A DNA stretch of 64,000 nucleotides from Verrucomicrobiia bacterium (GCA_030432235.1 JAUIHT010000007.1:62001-126000); one strand, 5' to 3'. Counted from the first letter of the stretch, positions 27,353-36,057 are shown. The notes: generated by a model not told the origin, from the letters alone. Program-made: numbers and translations.

Positions 27353-28168
27353 CTACTTTCTTTTGCGTCGAAGGAATACCAGGCAGCCGGCCATGGCACC
27401 CAAAGCAAGAACCATCGAGCTACTGGAGGCCTCGGGGATCAACGAAGTGACAAGCACATTACCGTAAGTGTAATCGACATCAATCGAGCCAGCCGTTACC
27501 CCGGTGGCCCAGCCAATGGAGCCAATACCATTCGCGGGCACATAGCTGTTAGAGAAAAAATCAAATCCATCGAGATCTGCCCCCATAATAACATCATCTA
27601 CATAGGCATCGAGAGTTGAGGGCAGAATCGTACGCTCTCCACTCCCATTTAAGGCTTCATAAGTATAGCTTTCCGTTGTGCTGGGGTTGATAATAAGGCT
27701 TAGCGTATGCGTTCCCGAGGTGAGGGTTGAGCCAAGAGAGTTGCCTCCATTGTAATACACACGCACACGACTGTCAGAGCGGAACTGTAAATAGAATGGT
27801 ACCGCTGATGAAAAGGTCGGTGTCCCGTCGGGATTGCCTAAAGCAAATTGTATAATGGCAAAGCCCGCACTGTGATCACTATTATTAACGAAATCCATAT
27901 CCAGACGTAGTGGGTCCGTCACTCCTGTATCAGAAATGACCCCGGTGGAAGTGGCCTGGCTTGCGCCTTCATCCTGATAAACCTGCATACCATTGCCGGA
28001 GCCGAAGCTAGTTAACTGAACCCCTCTGTCAGCTTGAGCCGTAGATGGATTGAGAGTGAAGCCGTCTAGATTATCGAACTCATTCTGATAGATGACTTGA
28101 CCGTAAGCAAAGGAGCTAAATGCGCATGCGAGAATGCTGGTTAGCTTGAGTATATTTACAATTTTCAT
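27353..28168 (-). CDS. PEP-CTERM-type exported surface protein
   Basis: 271 residues from the ATG at 28168, giving the signal peptide MKIVNILKLTSILACAFSS. The body is strand- and Gly/Ser/Thr-rich (GQVIYQNEFDNLDGF, TLSLIINPSTTESYTYEA) and LamG-like. The C-terminus shows the sorting signal: LIPEASSSS, a hydrophobic helix (MVLALGAMAGCLVFL) and RRKRK. It closely parallels the protein at 10365-11189, including PEA in place of PEP. It is upstream of the deacetylase gene and divergent from an AraC regulator. Likely displayed at the outer envelope after exosortase processing. Confidence 0.8.
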   Translation of the reverse strand: MKIVNILKLTSILACAFSSFAYGQVIYQNEFDNLDGFTLNPSTAQADRGVQLTSFGSGNGMQVYQDEGASQATSTGVISDTGVTDPLRLDMDFVNNSDHSAGFAIIQFALGNPDGTPTFSSAVPFYLQFRSDSRVRVYYNGGNSLGSTLTSGTHTLSLIINPSTTESYTYEALNGSGERTILPSTLDAYVDDVIMGADLDGFDFFSNSYVPANGIGSIGWATGVTAGSIDVDYTYGNVLVTSLIPEASSSSMVLALGAMAGCLVFLRRKRK

Positions 28169-28529
28169 GATGATTCCTTGTCTGTGATGGGTTGACAACT
28201 GTTGTTATGAAACAGATTTCTCAGGGTTTTGATCCAGTCTAAGTATTGTCTGGATAATAAAGCATTCAAGCAATGCCCACAATAGATAATTTTGTGGTTA
28301 ATGTACATTTTTAGCCATTTGCTTTCAGCTGAAACGCAAAGAGTAGTAAGCTTTCCGACATCGGAGCGCATTGAAACCGCTCTTCATGAACCCTCAAAGG
28401 CCGATATATCGAGATGTTTGCGAAAGTACTGAGGCATCACCCACAGGCTTTGCGGAAGCAACGGAGTAAGCAAGTCGCGTTTACAAACCACAGGAATGGG
28501 GCAAAACCTTGCACCGGACAGGCAAATCA
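28169..28529. other. 361-bp divergent intergenic region
   Basis: This is the promoter region for the PEP-CTERM gene (-) and an AraC gene (+). It contains a perfect 12-bp palindrome TTTCAGCTGAAA at 28323-28334 and a GAGCG-N9-CGCTC inverted repeat at 28364-28382. The stretch 28336-28386 resembles 32646-32711. No credible gene was seen. Confidence 0.45.
28336..28386. repeat. Short dispersed element, copy 1
   Basis: It shares the ordered blocks GCAAAG, AGTAAGCTT and GAGC(C)GCATTGAAAC(C)GCT with 32646-32711, though spacing between blocks differs. It lies between divergent genes. The element may be the remnant of a duplicated or mobile sequence, or a shared regulatory site. Confidence 0.4.
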
Positions 28530-29495
28530 ATGATGTTAGTCATCGAAGACGCAATCACCGACACAATCATGACGACCGTCACACCGATTTTACGGCCCAG
28601 AATACGTCCGGATAAGGACTTCAAAGCCATATTTTCGGAACAGATAAAAAAGGGGGATTGCGCCTACTCAAACACTACGGAGCCTTCCTTTCCCCTATTG
28701 TTCCACTTGGCGTATTTAGAATTCAAGCGAGTGGGCGCAAAGCAGAAACTCGACAAAGGCCTTCTCACAGTCACCCCGGAAAGTGCAAGATGTCTACTCG
28801 TATTAGGTGGTGATATGACTCTGAAAGAGAGCATCGGTAAGCGCGAATTGGTGCCGGGCAACATCGTCATTACAACGAGTTCCACTAACCCGGAAGTACC
28901 AATTTTTTCACATCACGGCGATGTGCACTACCTTCGCCTCACCTTTTCGGGAAAGCAGGCGACGAATGCCCTGCATAATCTATCCCGCACCTATGGACCC
29001 CTGCAAAAGCTCCCGCTGAACAGTTCGACTTTCAAGACTGCGCTCCTACTCACCGATCAGATACGCGCAGGCATCCACATGGACGAATTTCAAGTATCTG
29101 CGGAAGCCTATCTGTGGCTTCAAACCTGGTGGAGCGATCTGGACAGGATTTCTCATGCAAAGCTGAAACGCATTCGCCACCGCGCCACCCCGGAAAGCCT
29201 CATTCGTGCAGGCCTTTTTACCGTAAAATCATATGCCCAATACTTGGGACAGCCGCACTCGCATCTTTCTGAGAAATTAAGAAAATCATGGAACACTCCA
29301 CCCGGCGCAGCGCTCTATCAGGCGCGCCTGCAAGAAGCAGCACGCCTGCTGAAGAAAACACATTTAAGCGTTAATGACATTGCAAAAAGAACCGGCTATT
29401 CGTCTGCCAGTTCTTTTATCCGGGCGTTCAAAACCCGGTATCCAGATACACCGAGTGATTTTCGTCTCAGGGAATACAGCCAGAGCAGCGGTTAG
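28530..29495 (+). CDS. AraC family transcriptional regulator
   Basis: 321 residues from the ATG at 28530; a TTG at 28509 would add seven residues, and a later Met is also possible. The N-terminal 200 residues form a sensor domain (CLLVLGGDMTLKESIGKREL, ELVPGNIVITTSS). The C-terminal domain has a first HTH (TVKSYAQYLGQPHSHLSEKL) and a second (LSVNDIAKRTGYSSASSFI), followed by TRYPDTPSDF. It is divergent from the PEP-CTERM/deacetylase pair, which it probably controls. A strong terminator follows it and overlaps the end of the converging isomerase gene. Confidence 0.85.
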   Translation: MMLVIEDAITDTIMTTVTPILRPRIRPDKDFKAIFSEQIKKGDCAYSNTTEPSFPLLFHLAYLEFKRVGAKQKLDKGLLTVTPESARCLLVLGGDMTLKESIGKRELVPGNIVITTSSTNPEVPIFSHHGDVHYLRLTFSGKQATNALHNLSRTYGPLQKLPLNSSTFKTALLLTDQIRAGIHMDEFQVSAEAYLWLQTWWSDLDRISHAKLKRIRHRATPESLIRAGLFTVKSYAQYLGQPHSHLSEKLRKSWNTPPGAALYQARLQEAARLLKKTHLSVNDIAKRTGYSSASSFIRAFKTRYPDTPSDFRLREYSQSSG

Positions 29496-29539
29496 TTGCG
29501 CTAAAAGGTTCGCCGAAAACTTTGTGATAAAGTCAGTGG

Positions 29540-29571
29540 AGCCTTGTCTCTACTCAGAGAGAAGGCTTTTT
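29540..29571 (+). terminator. Intrinsic terminator of the AraC gene
   Basis: AGCCTT-G-TCTCT-ACTC-AGAGA-G-AAGGCT forms an 11-pair stem interrupted by one G-G mismatch, with a 4-nt loop and TTTT after it. It lies 44 bp after the AraC stop. The stem overlaps the last codons and stop of the converging isomerase gene (stop at 29550-29552). Confidence 0.75.
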
Positions 29572-30410
29572 AGCTGCTTGCTGGAGCGCTCCAGGGCTTC
29601 CTTCGCGGAGGCCGTGACATCATAACCTTGAATGCCTATTGGACCCTTGAAGCTATGCTTTCTCAGAGACTCAATGATGCCAGCATTATCCAACGCACCG
29701 ACATCCAGCGGCTCTATCGTTGGATTCCGCATTTTTTTGTTGGGATTCACCTCTATGAAGCGCGAACCGCAAAGGTTCACCGCATTGAGACGCTCGCCCG
29801 CTTCTGAAATAAGCTTATTGAAATCAGATTCTTTGCCGACGGAATACCAGTGGTACCCGCAAAAAATAACGCCTAAGTTCGATGAGCCGACCGCGTCTAT
29901 CAGCCTCATGGCATCGGTAAAGGTTTCCAGATAGTAGCCCATATGGGGATAGAGCGAACCAGGTATGTTGTACTTTTCCAGCAACTCGGAAATCGGGGTC
30001 AGCCACTTCTGCGCCTGACCGTCCAGTGTCTGGTCGCCTGGACGGATATACATGCTCTCATAGACAAGGGCTATCTCGAAGCGCGTGGGTGATTCTATCT
30101 GTTTCAAGACCCGCTCAATTTCCAGCAGATTATCATCCGATGGCGGCTTGCTGATATCGAAGCACTCAAAGGCCGCATTCAGCCCCAAACCAACCGCCTT
30201 GGAAGCATCGAGAATCTCGGTAAACCGCTGAGGCTTATTTACCGCCCAGGTAACGTAGTAATCATCATAGCCGGTCTCCTTGACCAGCACAGCCTGCTCC
30301 TCAGCAGTCGGCCCCTCGTTTGCGCACATAAAGTGCGTATCCATTGCGAATATACGATTATCCATAAAAAAAGAGATTAGAATTTCATCAGACTTCGAGA
30401 CAGCATCCAT
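29550..30410 (-). CDS. Sugar phosphate isomerase/epimerase-like protein (xylose isomerase-like TIM barrel)
   Basis: 286 residues from the ATG at 30410, chosen because it forms a TGATG stop-start overlap with the upstream dehydrogenase; the ATG at 30365 (MDNRIFAMDTHF) is a good alternative. The sequence has the AP-endonuclease-2/xylose-isomerase-like barrel pattern: LVKETGYDDYYVTW, LGLNAAFECFDI, YESMYIRPGD, IPGSLYPHMGYYLETF, NLGVIFCGYHWY and FKGPIGIQGYDVT. Family members isomerise keto-sugars such as inosose or allulose. Coupling to a Gfo/Idh/MocA dehydrogenase is a common catabolic pair. A terminator of the opposite gene overlaps its 3' end. Confidence 0.75.
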   Translation of the reverse strand: MDAVSKSDEILISFFMDNRIFAMDTHFMCANEGPTAEEQAVLVKETGYDDYYVTWAVNKPQRFTEILDASKAVGLGLNAAFECFDISKPPSDDNLLEIERVLKQIESPTRFEIALVYESMYIRPGDQTLDGQAQKWLTPISELLEKYNIPGSLYPHMGYYLETFTDAMRLIDAVGSSNLGVIFCGYHWYSVGKESDFNKLISEAGERLNAVNLCGSRFIEVNPNKKMRNPTIEPLDVGALDNAGIIESLRKHSFKGPIGIQGYDVTASAKEALERSSKQLKSLLSE

Positions 30411-31495
30411 CAAAAGTGCTCCTGAACACATATCGTTTTCTTTTCCGTCGAACTCATCACCGCCGCATCCACGATCACTTGACCTATCCGAGCGACCTCG
30501 GAGCTCAAAGGGCCTTCGATGGGCAAGTCGTGCTCCAGACAATGCAAGACATAGGGAATCGGCGCATGAAAAGGAGCCTCCAACTTATCGACCGGGATGA
30601 GTTCCCCTTCCGGCTTGGAGCGGGTCTGTACGCGAATCGCCGTTTCATAGTCATAGGAAGCGATAGTGCCGTCCGCACCAACGATATTGAATCCGCACTT
30701 GGGTAATGGCTGATGTACCCAGGGATCGGTAAAGCAGCCCCATTTTGTCTCGAATCGAGAAAGGCTGCCGTCATCATAACGACAAATCGTAATGCTATGC
30801 TCGTCTACCTCGAGTGACGGGTCTCCACCAATGACTGAGGTAACTTCGACGGGAACTTTGCCGCCGTTGAACCAGGCTCCCAGAGTGGTCCCGTAGCCAA
30901 GGTAGTCCAAAAGCGATCCCCCGCCCTGCTCTTTGCTATAGAACCAACTTTGTGCTTTTCGTTCAGCCGTGACATCAAAGACCACTTTGTCGGCCCCATG
31001 GGCCAGCGGTCCCCGGTTGCCGTCAAAATAATACACTTCACGAACATTGCCGATGAGACCTTCCTGAATCAGCCTGAATGCGGTAATATGTGAGGGGTAC
31101 CATCGCAACGGCCAGTTGATGATGAGGCGTTGCCCCTCGCGAACCGCGGCAGCCATGCGATCCGCATCGGCCAAGTTAGCCGCAAAGGGTTTTTCGACAA
31201 GCAGGTGCTTGCCATAGGGCGCCACTTTCTCGACATACTCGGCATGCTTGGCAGTGGAAGGGCACAGGATAACCAGATCGGGATCGGATTCCCGCATACA
31301 GGCGTCAACATCATCGAATATACGTTTCTCGGGAATATTGAACTTCTCGATAACACCTTTGACGCCATCCGCGGATAAATCCTCATGATAAATGCCACAG
31401 ATCTCGGCCGTCGGATGCTCGTGCACTTGGCGCAACAGGTCTCCCATGTGCATATGATCAAAATTAATACCGGCGATCTTCCAGTGCTTGGACAT
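30410..31495 (-). CDS. Gfo/Idh/MocA family NAD(P)-dependent oxidoreductase
   Basis: 361 residues. The N-terminal half is a Rossmann domain (WKIAGINFDHMHMGDLL, PDLVILCPSTAKHAEYV), with the glycine motif less regular than usual. HLLVEKPFAANLADADRM contains the family's EKP motif, whose Lys is catalytic. The C-terminal half is the beta-sheet substrate domain (SLLDYLGYGTTLGAWF). The family oxidises sugars, inositols or their derivatives with NAD(P). It overlaps the isomerase gene through TGATG and is divergent from the GntR/LacI-type regulator at 31639, which likely controls it. Confidence 0.85.
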   Translation of the reverse strand: MSKHWKIAGINFDHMHMGDLLRQVHEHPTAEICGIYHEDLSADGVKGVIEKFNIPEKRIFDDVDACMRESDPDLVILCPSTAKHAEYVEKVAPYGKHLLVEKPFAANLADADRMAAAVREGQRLIINWPLRWYPSHITAFRLIQEGLIGNVREVYYFDGNRGPLAHGADKVVFDVTAERKAQSWFYSKEQGGGSLLDYLGYGTTLGAWFNGGKVPVEVTSVIGGDPSLEVDEHSITICRYDDGSLSRFETKWGCFTDPWVHQPLPKCGFNIVGADGTIASYDYETAIRVQTRSKPEGELIPVDKLEAPFHAPIPYVLHCLEHDLPIEGPLSSEVARIGQVIVDAAVMSSTEKKTICVQEHF

Positions 31496-31584
31496 AGGTT
31501 AAGAGGGGTAAAGGTTATTGCATGCCTGCGGATGACTCTCCGCCCGTTCGGAATGGAATGCTAGATAGATAAAAAGCTCTGATT

Positions 31585-31631
31585 CAAGTGATAACTTTTC
31601 ACTTGTGGACTTAAGTGATATGATTACAAGT
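31585..31631. promoter_or_regulatory. Operator cluster for the GntR/LacI-hybrid regulator
   Basis: CAAGTG (31585-31590) and CACTTG (31600-31605) form a perfect inverted repeat with a 9-bp spacer. A second, overlapping pair is ACTTGT (31601-31606) and ACAAGT (31626-31631), with TAAGTG between them at 31612-31617. All lie in the 143-bp divergent region 8-54 bp before the regulator's ATG, as expected for autoregulation. Binding is inferred. Confidence 0.6.
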
Positions 31632-31638
31632 CCGAAAT

Positions 31639-32625
31639 ATGCCCAAAGTTCGTACGGCAAAAATAGCTGACCTAAAAGAAAAACTGAAGCAGCGCATTAC
31701 TGGCGGCTATTACCTTCCAGGCAGCCGATTTCCCTCCAATCGTGAAATTGCGCAAAGGTTCGATGTCAGCTACCAGACTGCGGACAATCTGATTCGTGAA
31801 ATTGTCGACGAAGGCCTGCTGCATCGTATTCACGGAAGTGGCACATACCTCCTTGGCGAGTCCTTTTCCTATCAAGGGGCACGTCTTATATTTCCAACAC
31901 GAGCCCGCCGAAAAGGCAGCTTTGGTGATCTTCTAAAAACACGCCTGCATCAAGCCTTTGCCAAGGCAGGCATTCCACTGAAAAGCGGCTGGGATAAAGG
32001 CAAAAAACTGGGACCGTATATTCCCATAGTATGGGAACAGGATGTTGGCTTCCTGAAAAAGCAGTCGCACAATCCCTACGCCGTATTACTGAACCAAACC
32101 CCGCCACAGGGCTTGATTGCCAGCTATATTGATGCCGTTCTTGTTGATGATTTCTCCGGAGGGATGGCTGCCGGGGAGCTCGCCTCTGAGCAATGCAACC
32201 CCACGCAACCGGTTGTCCTGGCGGGACCCCAGGCTGATTCACGTTGCCAAAATCGTGTGCAGGGTTTTAAGAGAATTCATCCCAAAGCCAAAGTCATTTA
32301 TGCACCGACTTGGTTCTACAGAGACGGCTTACCGATCGCCGCTCAAGTACTTAAATTGAAGCCGGATTTGGTTTTTTGCGCGAATGACCGGCTAGCGCAG
32401 GCTCTTTGCACCGCTATCAGAAAAAGCCGTAATCAGCCTCCAAAAATCATCGGTTTCGACAATGCCCCTATCGCCGAGGAGTTGGATTTGACCACCATTG
32501 CCATCCCCTGGAATGAGATGGTTGAAAACGTATTGGATATCATCCAAAAGCGCATGGCCGGCGACAACGCAACCGCCAGCCAGCGCATTTTGGCACCGCG
32601 CCCTATCCGTCGAAAAAGTTTGTGA
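31639..32625 (+). CDS. GntR-type HTH fused to LacI-like ligand domain, transcriptional regulator
   Basis: 328 residues. Residues about 8-75 are a GntR winged helix (ITGGYYLPGSRFPSNREIAQ, FDVSYQTADNLIREIVDEGL, IHGSGTYLL). The rest is a periplasmic-binding-protein-like sensor of the LacI type (IDAVLVDDFSGGMAAGELA, PDLVFCANDRLAQALCTAI, IIGFDNAPIAEELDLTTIAI). Such hybrids (AraR-like) sense sugars and repress adjacent catabolic genes. It is divergent from the dehydrogenase/isomerase pair, and the shared promoter holds repeated CAAGTG half-sites. Confidence 0.9.
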   Translation: MPKVRTAKIADLKEKLKQRITGGYYLPGSRFPSNREIAQRFDVSYQTADNLIREIVDEGLLHRIHGSGTYLLGESFSYQGARLIFPTRARRKGSFGDLLKTRLHQAFAKAGIPLKSGWDKGKKLGPYIPIVWEQDVGFLKKQSHNPYAVLLNQTPPQGLIASYIDAVLVDDFSGGMAAGELASEQCNPTQPVVLAGPQADSRCQNRVQGFKRIHPKAKVIYAPTWFYRDGLPIAAQVLKLKPDLVFCANDRLAQALCTAIRKSRNQPPKIIGFDNAPIAEELDLTTIAIPWNEMVENVLDIIQKRMAGDNATASQRILAPRPIRRKSL

Positions 32626-32645
32626 GTCGTGGTTCTTGAGTTCCT

Positions 32646-32711
32646 GCAAAGCAACTTGAAGTAAGCTTCAACGCACTGCTTGTTCGAGCCGCATTGAAAC
32701 GCTGCTTCTGG
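32646..32711. repeat. Short dispersed element, copy 2
   Basis: It has the same ordered blocks as 28336-28386 (GCAAAG, AGTAAGCTT, GAGCCGCATTGAAACGCT). It includes the perfect TTGAAG/CTTCAA hairpin and overlaps the 3' end of the doubtful ORF 32668-32907. Confidence 0.4.
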
Positions 32712-32907
32712 TTTGGATACCGACGCAGACGTTACGTCCGTTTGTTTGGCAGAGGTTGCACTGGTCGGCATTTGCGATGGTGGTGTTCTTGGGCAGGGCA
32801 AGGCGGACGCGATCTTCGTCCGTGCTGAAGTTGGTGATACCGATGATGCCAGTCACAAGAAACCATAGCCACAAACAAGCAGCCAAAAGTCTTACAATGC
32901 ACACCAT
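32668..32907 (-). CDS. Possible small membrane protein with cysteine motif, or gene remnant
   Basis: 79 residues, not recognised. The start MVCIVRLLAACLWLWFLVTG forms one hydrophobic helix of about 20 residues, and the rest is polar, with CNLCQTNGRNVC giving a CxxC-x6-C pattern. Third codon positions are rich in C (long run of ATC, ACC, AAC, TTC, GTC, CGC), unlike neighbouring non-coding DNA, so the stretch looks as if it was once or still is translated. No ribosome-binding site stands out. It could be a genuine small inner-membrane or lipid-linked protein, or the remainder of a larger gene lost by deletion. Confidence 0.3.
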   Translation of the reverse strand: MVCIVRLLAACLWLWFLVTGIIGITNFSTDEDRVRLALPKNTTIANADQCNLCQTNGRNVCVGIQTRSSVSMRLEQAVR

Positions 32908-33114
32908 CGCTATTTCTGTACATAGACAGCTTGTGCGATACCCGCTATATTCCTACACGAGCACCCGCAAGATGGTACACGTACTCCGCTCAAGCCGCCA
33001 ATTACTCTCAGGCAACACGGTTAAACATGTAGCCATGGCGCATGCTCACACATGGAGGGTTAGCAACTATTGCCTAACCCGATCACGACCCTAACCCCAA
33101 CCCAGTTAGATCAC

Positions 33115-36057
33115 ATGAAAGAGACACCCCTGCTTGGCCTCATTATCCTTCTCTGGCTCCAATTACCCATTTGGGCATATGGGCAAAGCCAGATTCCATT
33201 TGTCGGCTTTGAACCCCCAACTTTCATCACCGGAGAGATTGACAGCCAAAGCGGATGGTCAAGCAACGACACCGGAGCTACCACCGATGCCCTGGTCACC
33301 AGCAGCGAAGCCTATACAGGTAACCAGTCCCTTCTTCTGAGTGACGATGACTCCACGCTTAGCTCGAAGGCATGGTACGAACCAACCGGTAACAACGAAA
33401 CCGCCGGCCAGTTTGATATCGCTATCGGGGAAGACCAGAATACCGCTGGACGCGACTATTGGACCATTATTTTTAGCGACACGGGATCGAATAGCCCTAA
33501 CTTCCGTCTCGGACTCTCAAGTGCCACCACCTTGACCCTCTACGGCGGCCCGACTGGTTATGTCGCTCTTGCTAGCGTTGATACCACTACCACCAGCTAT
33601 GATCCCGCAGCCTGGAATACCTTTTCTATCGTTTTTGACGAATCCACCAATCAAGGCTCGGTTTACCTGAACGGGGAAACCAGCCCCATCCTCTCATCTT
33701 CAGACACCTCCACGGACTGGATACTGGGGCGCTGCATACTGAACGCAGGGTGGAGCACCTTTACAAACATCGCGGTATTCTTTGATGAGATATCCACCCC
33801 CACGCAAACCATCATCCCTCTCCCTAACTTTGAGGCCCCCACCTATGCGAGCGGAGCACTGGACGGCCAGGATGGCTGGACGCTACAATACCTGAATGCC
33901 CCGTCTCAGGCACTGGTCAGCTCAAACGACTCTTACCTGGGAAGCCAATCCATATTTTTACGCGACGATGACTCGACGCGAAACCCCAGGGCGTGGCGGG
34001 AACCCACTGGCAGTAATTACAACTCCGGCAGCTTTGATGTAGCACTACGCGAAGACCCCAGCACCACCGGTCGCGATTACTGGTCAATACTTTTCAGCGA
34101 CGCAGGTTCAACGGCTCCCAACTTCTGGCTGGCGCTCTCCAGCTCCACCAGCATTACCCTCTATGGCGGCACGACAGGTTACAGTGCGCTTGCTACCGTT
34201 GATACATCGACGACAAGCTACGACCCTGATACTTGGAACACTCTTTCCGTCCAGTTCAGCGAAGACAACAATGCCGTCGCTGTCTACCTGAACGAAGAAA
34301 GCTTCCCCATCCTCACTTCCACGGACACCTCCACGGACTGGATTCTTGGTCGCTACACCCTTGCCGCCGGGTGGAGCACGATGACCGATATAGCCGTGTA
34401 TTATGATGACACCGACGGCAGCGGCATTCTGCCGGAATGGGAAACCACTGAAAAGCTCCGCTATGCTCCGCCCACGCTGGTGGCCCCGACCGTTTGGGAA
34501 ACCCCGGTTGGATACGCCGCCGAAACGTTTCCCGAAGATGAGGACGCCATCGTGCAGCTCCCCATTAATACGGTACGCACACACAATATGGCTATCTACA
34601 GCGGGCGCAACGTTCGCGTCATCGGGGGCGATTTAGGCAGCTACTATATCGCGGCCGATGGGCAAACGGAATCCATTTTCATTGAAGGCATCAAGTCCGA
34701 CCATGCCTTAATGCTTCCTATCGTCAACGGAGTCCCGGTCGAATTGTATGAGACGAAAACCGCCGGCAGTATGGAACACGATGGTTTAATGGTCTCGGGG
34801 CTGAGCGATAGCGAGCCTGGGCAGGACGTCTACATCCAAAACTGCTCCATAAAAGGCGTGCATGGCACTGCGTATCGACACAGTGCGGCCATAGAAGCCC
34901 TGTCCATTGTCTGCACGTCTATTACCGGAGATGCCTATACGGTCACCCTGACGCTCAATGAAAGCATCACCATGGCTCAGAACGACTGGATCATCGTCGG
35001 GGCCACGGACAATGCCAGCCTGAGCGGCCAATACAAATATACCAGTTCCACGCCTACCACGGGCAGCGTGTTTACATTAAGTAGGGCCGATCCTTTCAAC
35101 CCGCTCCCCACGGGGCTTTATGTGGGCGCAACCGGTTATGGCGGCTATGGTTGGAGAAATGCTGTCGGGGGCTCCTTACATGCTGATGCTTTTCAGACCC
35201 TGGCCAACAACTATCTCGGCGAATACACCATGCTCAATTACGCCTATTTTTACCGGGTCAGTCTCTCCAGCAATGCCGAATGTTTCCTGGGATTGAATCA
35301 ATATGACACTCAGGGTATGCGTGGCCTCGTCATGACCCGCGTAAACATGAGCGTCAATGATATATGGCCGCAGAACTACGACTCCCAGTCACTCTACATC
35401 GGAACAACAGACCAATCCAGTGGCGGCTGGGGCAGTGAGGGCATGCCCGTCACGCTTGACCGCGTTTACATCAAGCCACGTGAAAACCGTCGTCTCGATG
35501 CCGCAGTGTATCCTGGTGCCGGTACAACGCGATATGGCAACAATGTCTCCCCCTTTACCACGGACGGATGGGAGAGCTTAGAATGGCCCTCAATCATGGA
35601 GGCATCCGGAAAAGTCACCCTCTCTACCAGTCCCGATGGCTATCCGGGTGAGTCCGGCTTCACTGACCGGGACTACGCGGATCTTACCGGTACTTATGCC
35701 CCCGGACTCAACTATGTTTCACCCGGCTATTCCTCCGATTCCATCGAGCCCCTGGTCATGAGTGACATCATCGGCTCACCGGCACTCACCAGCACCATTG
35801 TCATCCCCTCCGATGCCGCCGCAGGCACTCTGGTTTCAAGACTCGACGTAGAGTTCTCCGGACGCGGGCACATTATCAACCTGGATCTGACGGACGCCAG
35901 CGGCCAGTTTGAAATGGATCCCGATAACAAGCGCAACATCGTCGTCGCCTCGAGTCTTGGCCTGGGCACCTATCAGGTTACATCCACGGCTTCTGAAGAC
36001 GGCAACAGCTCAAATCAGATAACCAGACAGATCACGATACAGGTCGTCGCCCCCTGA
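33115..36057 (+). CDS. Exported protein with two tandem LamG-like repeats and a beta-helix-like domain
   Basis: 980 residues from the ATG at 33115, which gives a signal peptide (MKETPLLGLIILLWLQLPIWAYG); 33070 would spoil it. Two homologous domains follow, at about 30-225 and 237-430. Shared motifs include GRDYW(T/S)I(I/L)FSD, LTLYGGPTGY / ITLYGGTTGY and STDWILGR. Residues about 480-860 have many short strands and Asn/Gly turns (VYIQNCSIKGVHGTAYRHSA) suggesting a parallel beta-helix of polysaccharide-lyase type. A cadherin-like domain ends the protein (GTYQVTSTASEDGNSSNQ). No PEP-CTERM tail is present. No catalytic residues can be assigned. It may bind and cleave a uronan, but that is inference. 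Confidence 0.6.
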   Translation: MKETPLLGLIILLWLQLPIWAYGQSQIPFVGFEPPTFITGEIDSQSGWSSNDTGATTDALVTSSEAYTGNQSLLLSDDDSTLSSKAWYEPTGNNETAGQFDIAIGEDQNTAGRDYWTIIFSDTGSNSPNFRLGLSSATTLTLYGGPTGYVALASVDTTTTSYDPAAWNTFSIVFDESTNQGSVYLNGETSPILSSSDTSTDWILGRCILNAGWSTFTNIAVFFDEISTPTQTIIPLPNFEAPTYASGALDGQDGWTLQYLNAPSQALVSSNDSYLGSQSIFLRDDDSTRNPRAWREPTGSNYNSGSFDVALREDPSTTGRDYWSILFSDAGSTAPNFWLALSSSTSITLYGGTTGYSALATVDTSTTSYDPDTWNTLSVQFSEDNNAVAVYLNEESFPILTSTDTSTDWILGRYTLAAGWSTMTDIAVYYDDTDGSGILPEWETTEKLRYAPPTLVAPTVWETPVGYAAETFPEDEDAIVQLPINTVRTHNMAIYSGRNVRVIGGDLGSYYIAADGQTESIFIEGIKSDHALMLPIVNGVPVELYETKTAGSMEHDGLMVSGLSDSEPGQDVYIQNCSIKGVHGTAYRHSAAIEALSIVCTSITGDAYTVTLTLNESITMAQNDWIIVGATDNASLSGQYKYTSSTPTTGSVFTLSRADPFNPLPTGLYVGATGYGGYGWRNAVGGSLHADAFQTLANNYLGEYTMLNYAYFYRVSLSSNAECFLGLNQYDTQGMRGLVMTRVNMSVNDIWPQNYDSQSLYIGTTDQSSGGWGSEGMPVTLDRVYIKPRENRRLDAAVYPGAGTTRYGNNVSPFTTDGWESLEWPSIMEASGKVTLSTSPDGYPGESGFTDRDYADLTGTYAPGLNYVSPGYSSDSIEPLVMSDIIGSPALTSTIVIPSDAAAGTLVSRLDVEFSGRGHIINLDLTDASGQFEMDPDNKRNIVVASSLGLGTYQVTSTASEDGNSSNQITRQITIQVVAP

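Larger units (their letters stand above)
32626..33114. other. 489-bp region with hairpin and one doubtful small ORF
   Basis: After the regulator stop there is a hairpin TTGAAG-TAAG-CTTCAA (32656-32671) without a T-run, then a second copy of the short dispersed element (32646-32711). A - strand ORF at 32668-32907 has coding-like codon use and is listed separately. From about 32910 to 33114 I see only the presumed promoter of the next gene. Confidence 0.45.

Noticed and set aside
28364-28382. GCATTGAAAC resembling part of a CRISPR repeat
   Set aside because: It occurs once here and once at 32692, without regular spacers or cas genes, so there is no CRISPR array.
32656-32671. TTGAAG-TAAG-CTTCAA as an intrinsic terminator
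   Set aside because: No T-run follows on either strand, so it is reported only as a hairpin within the intergenic region.
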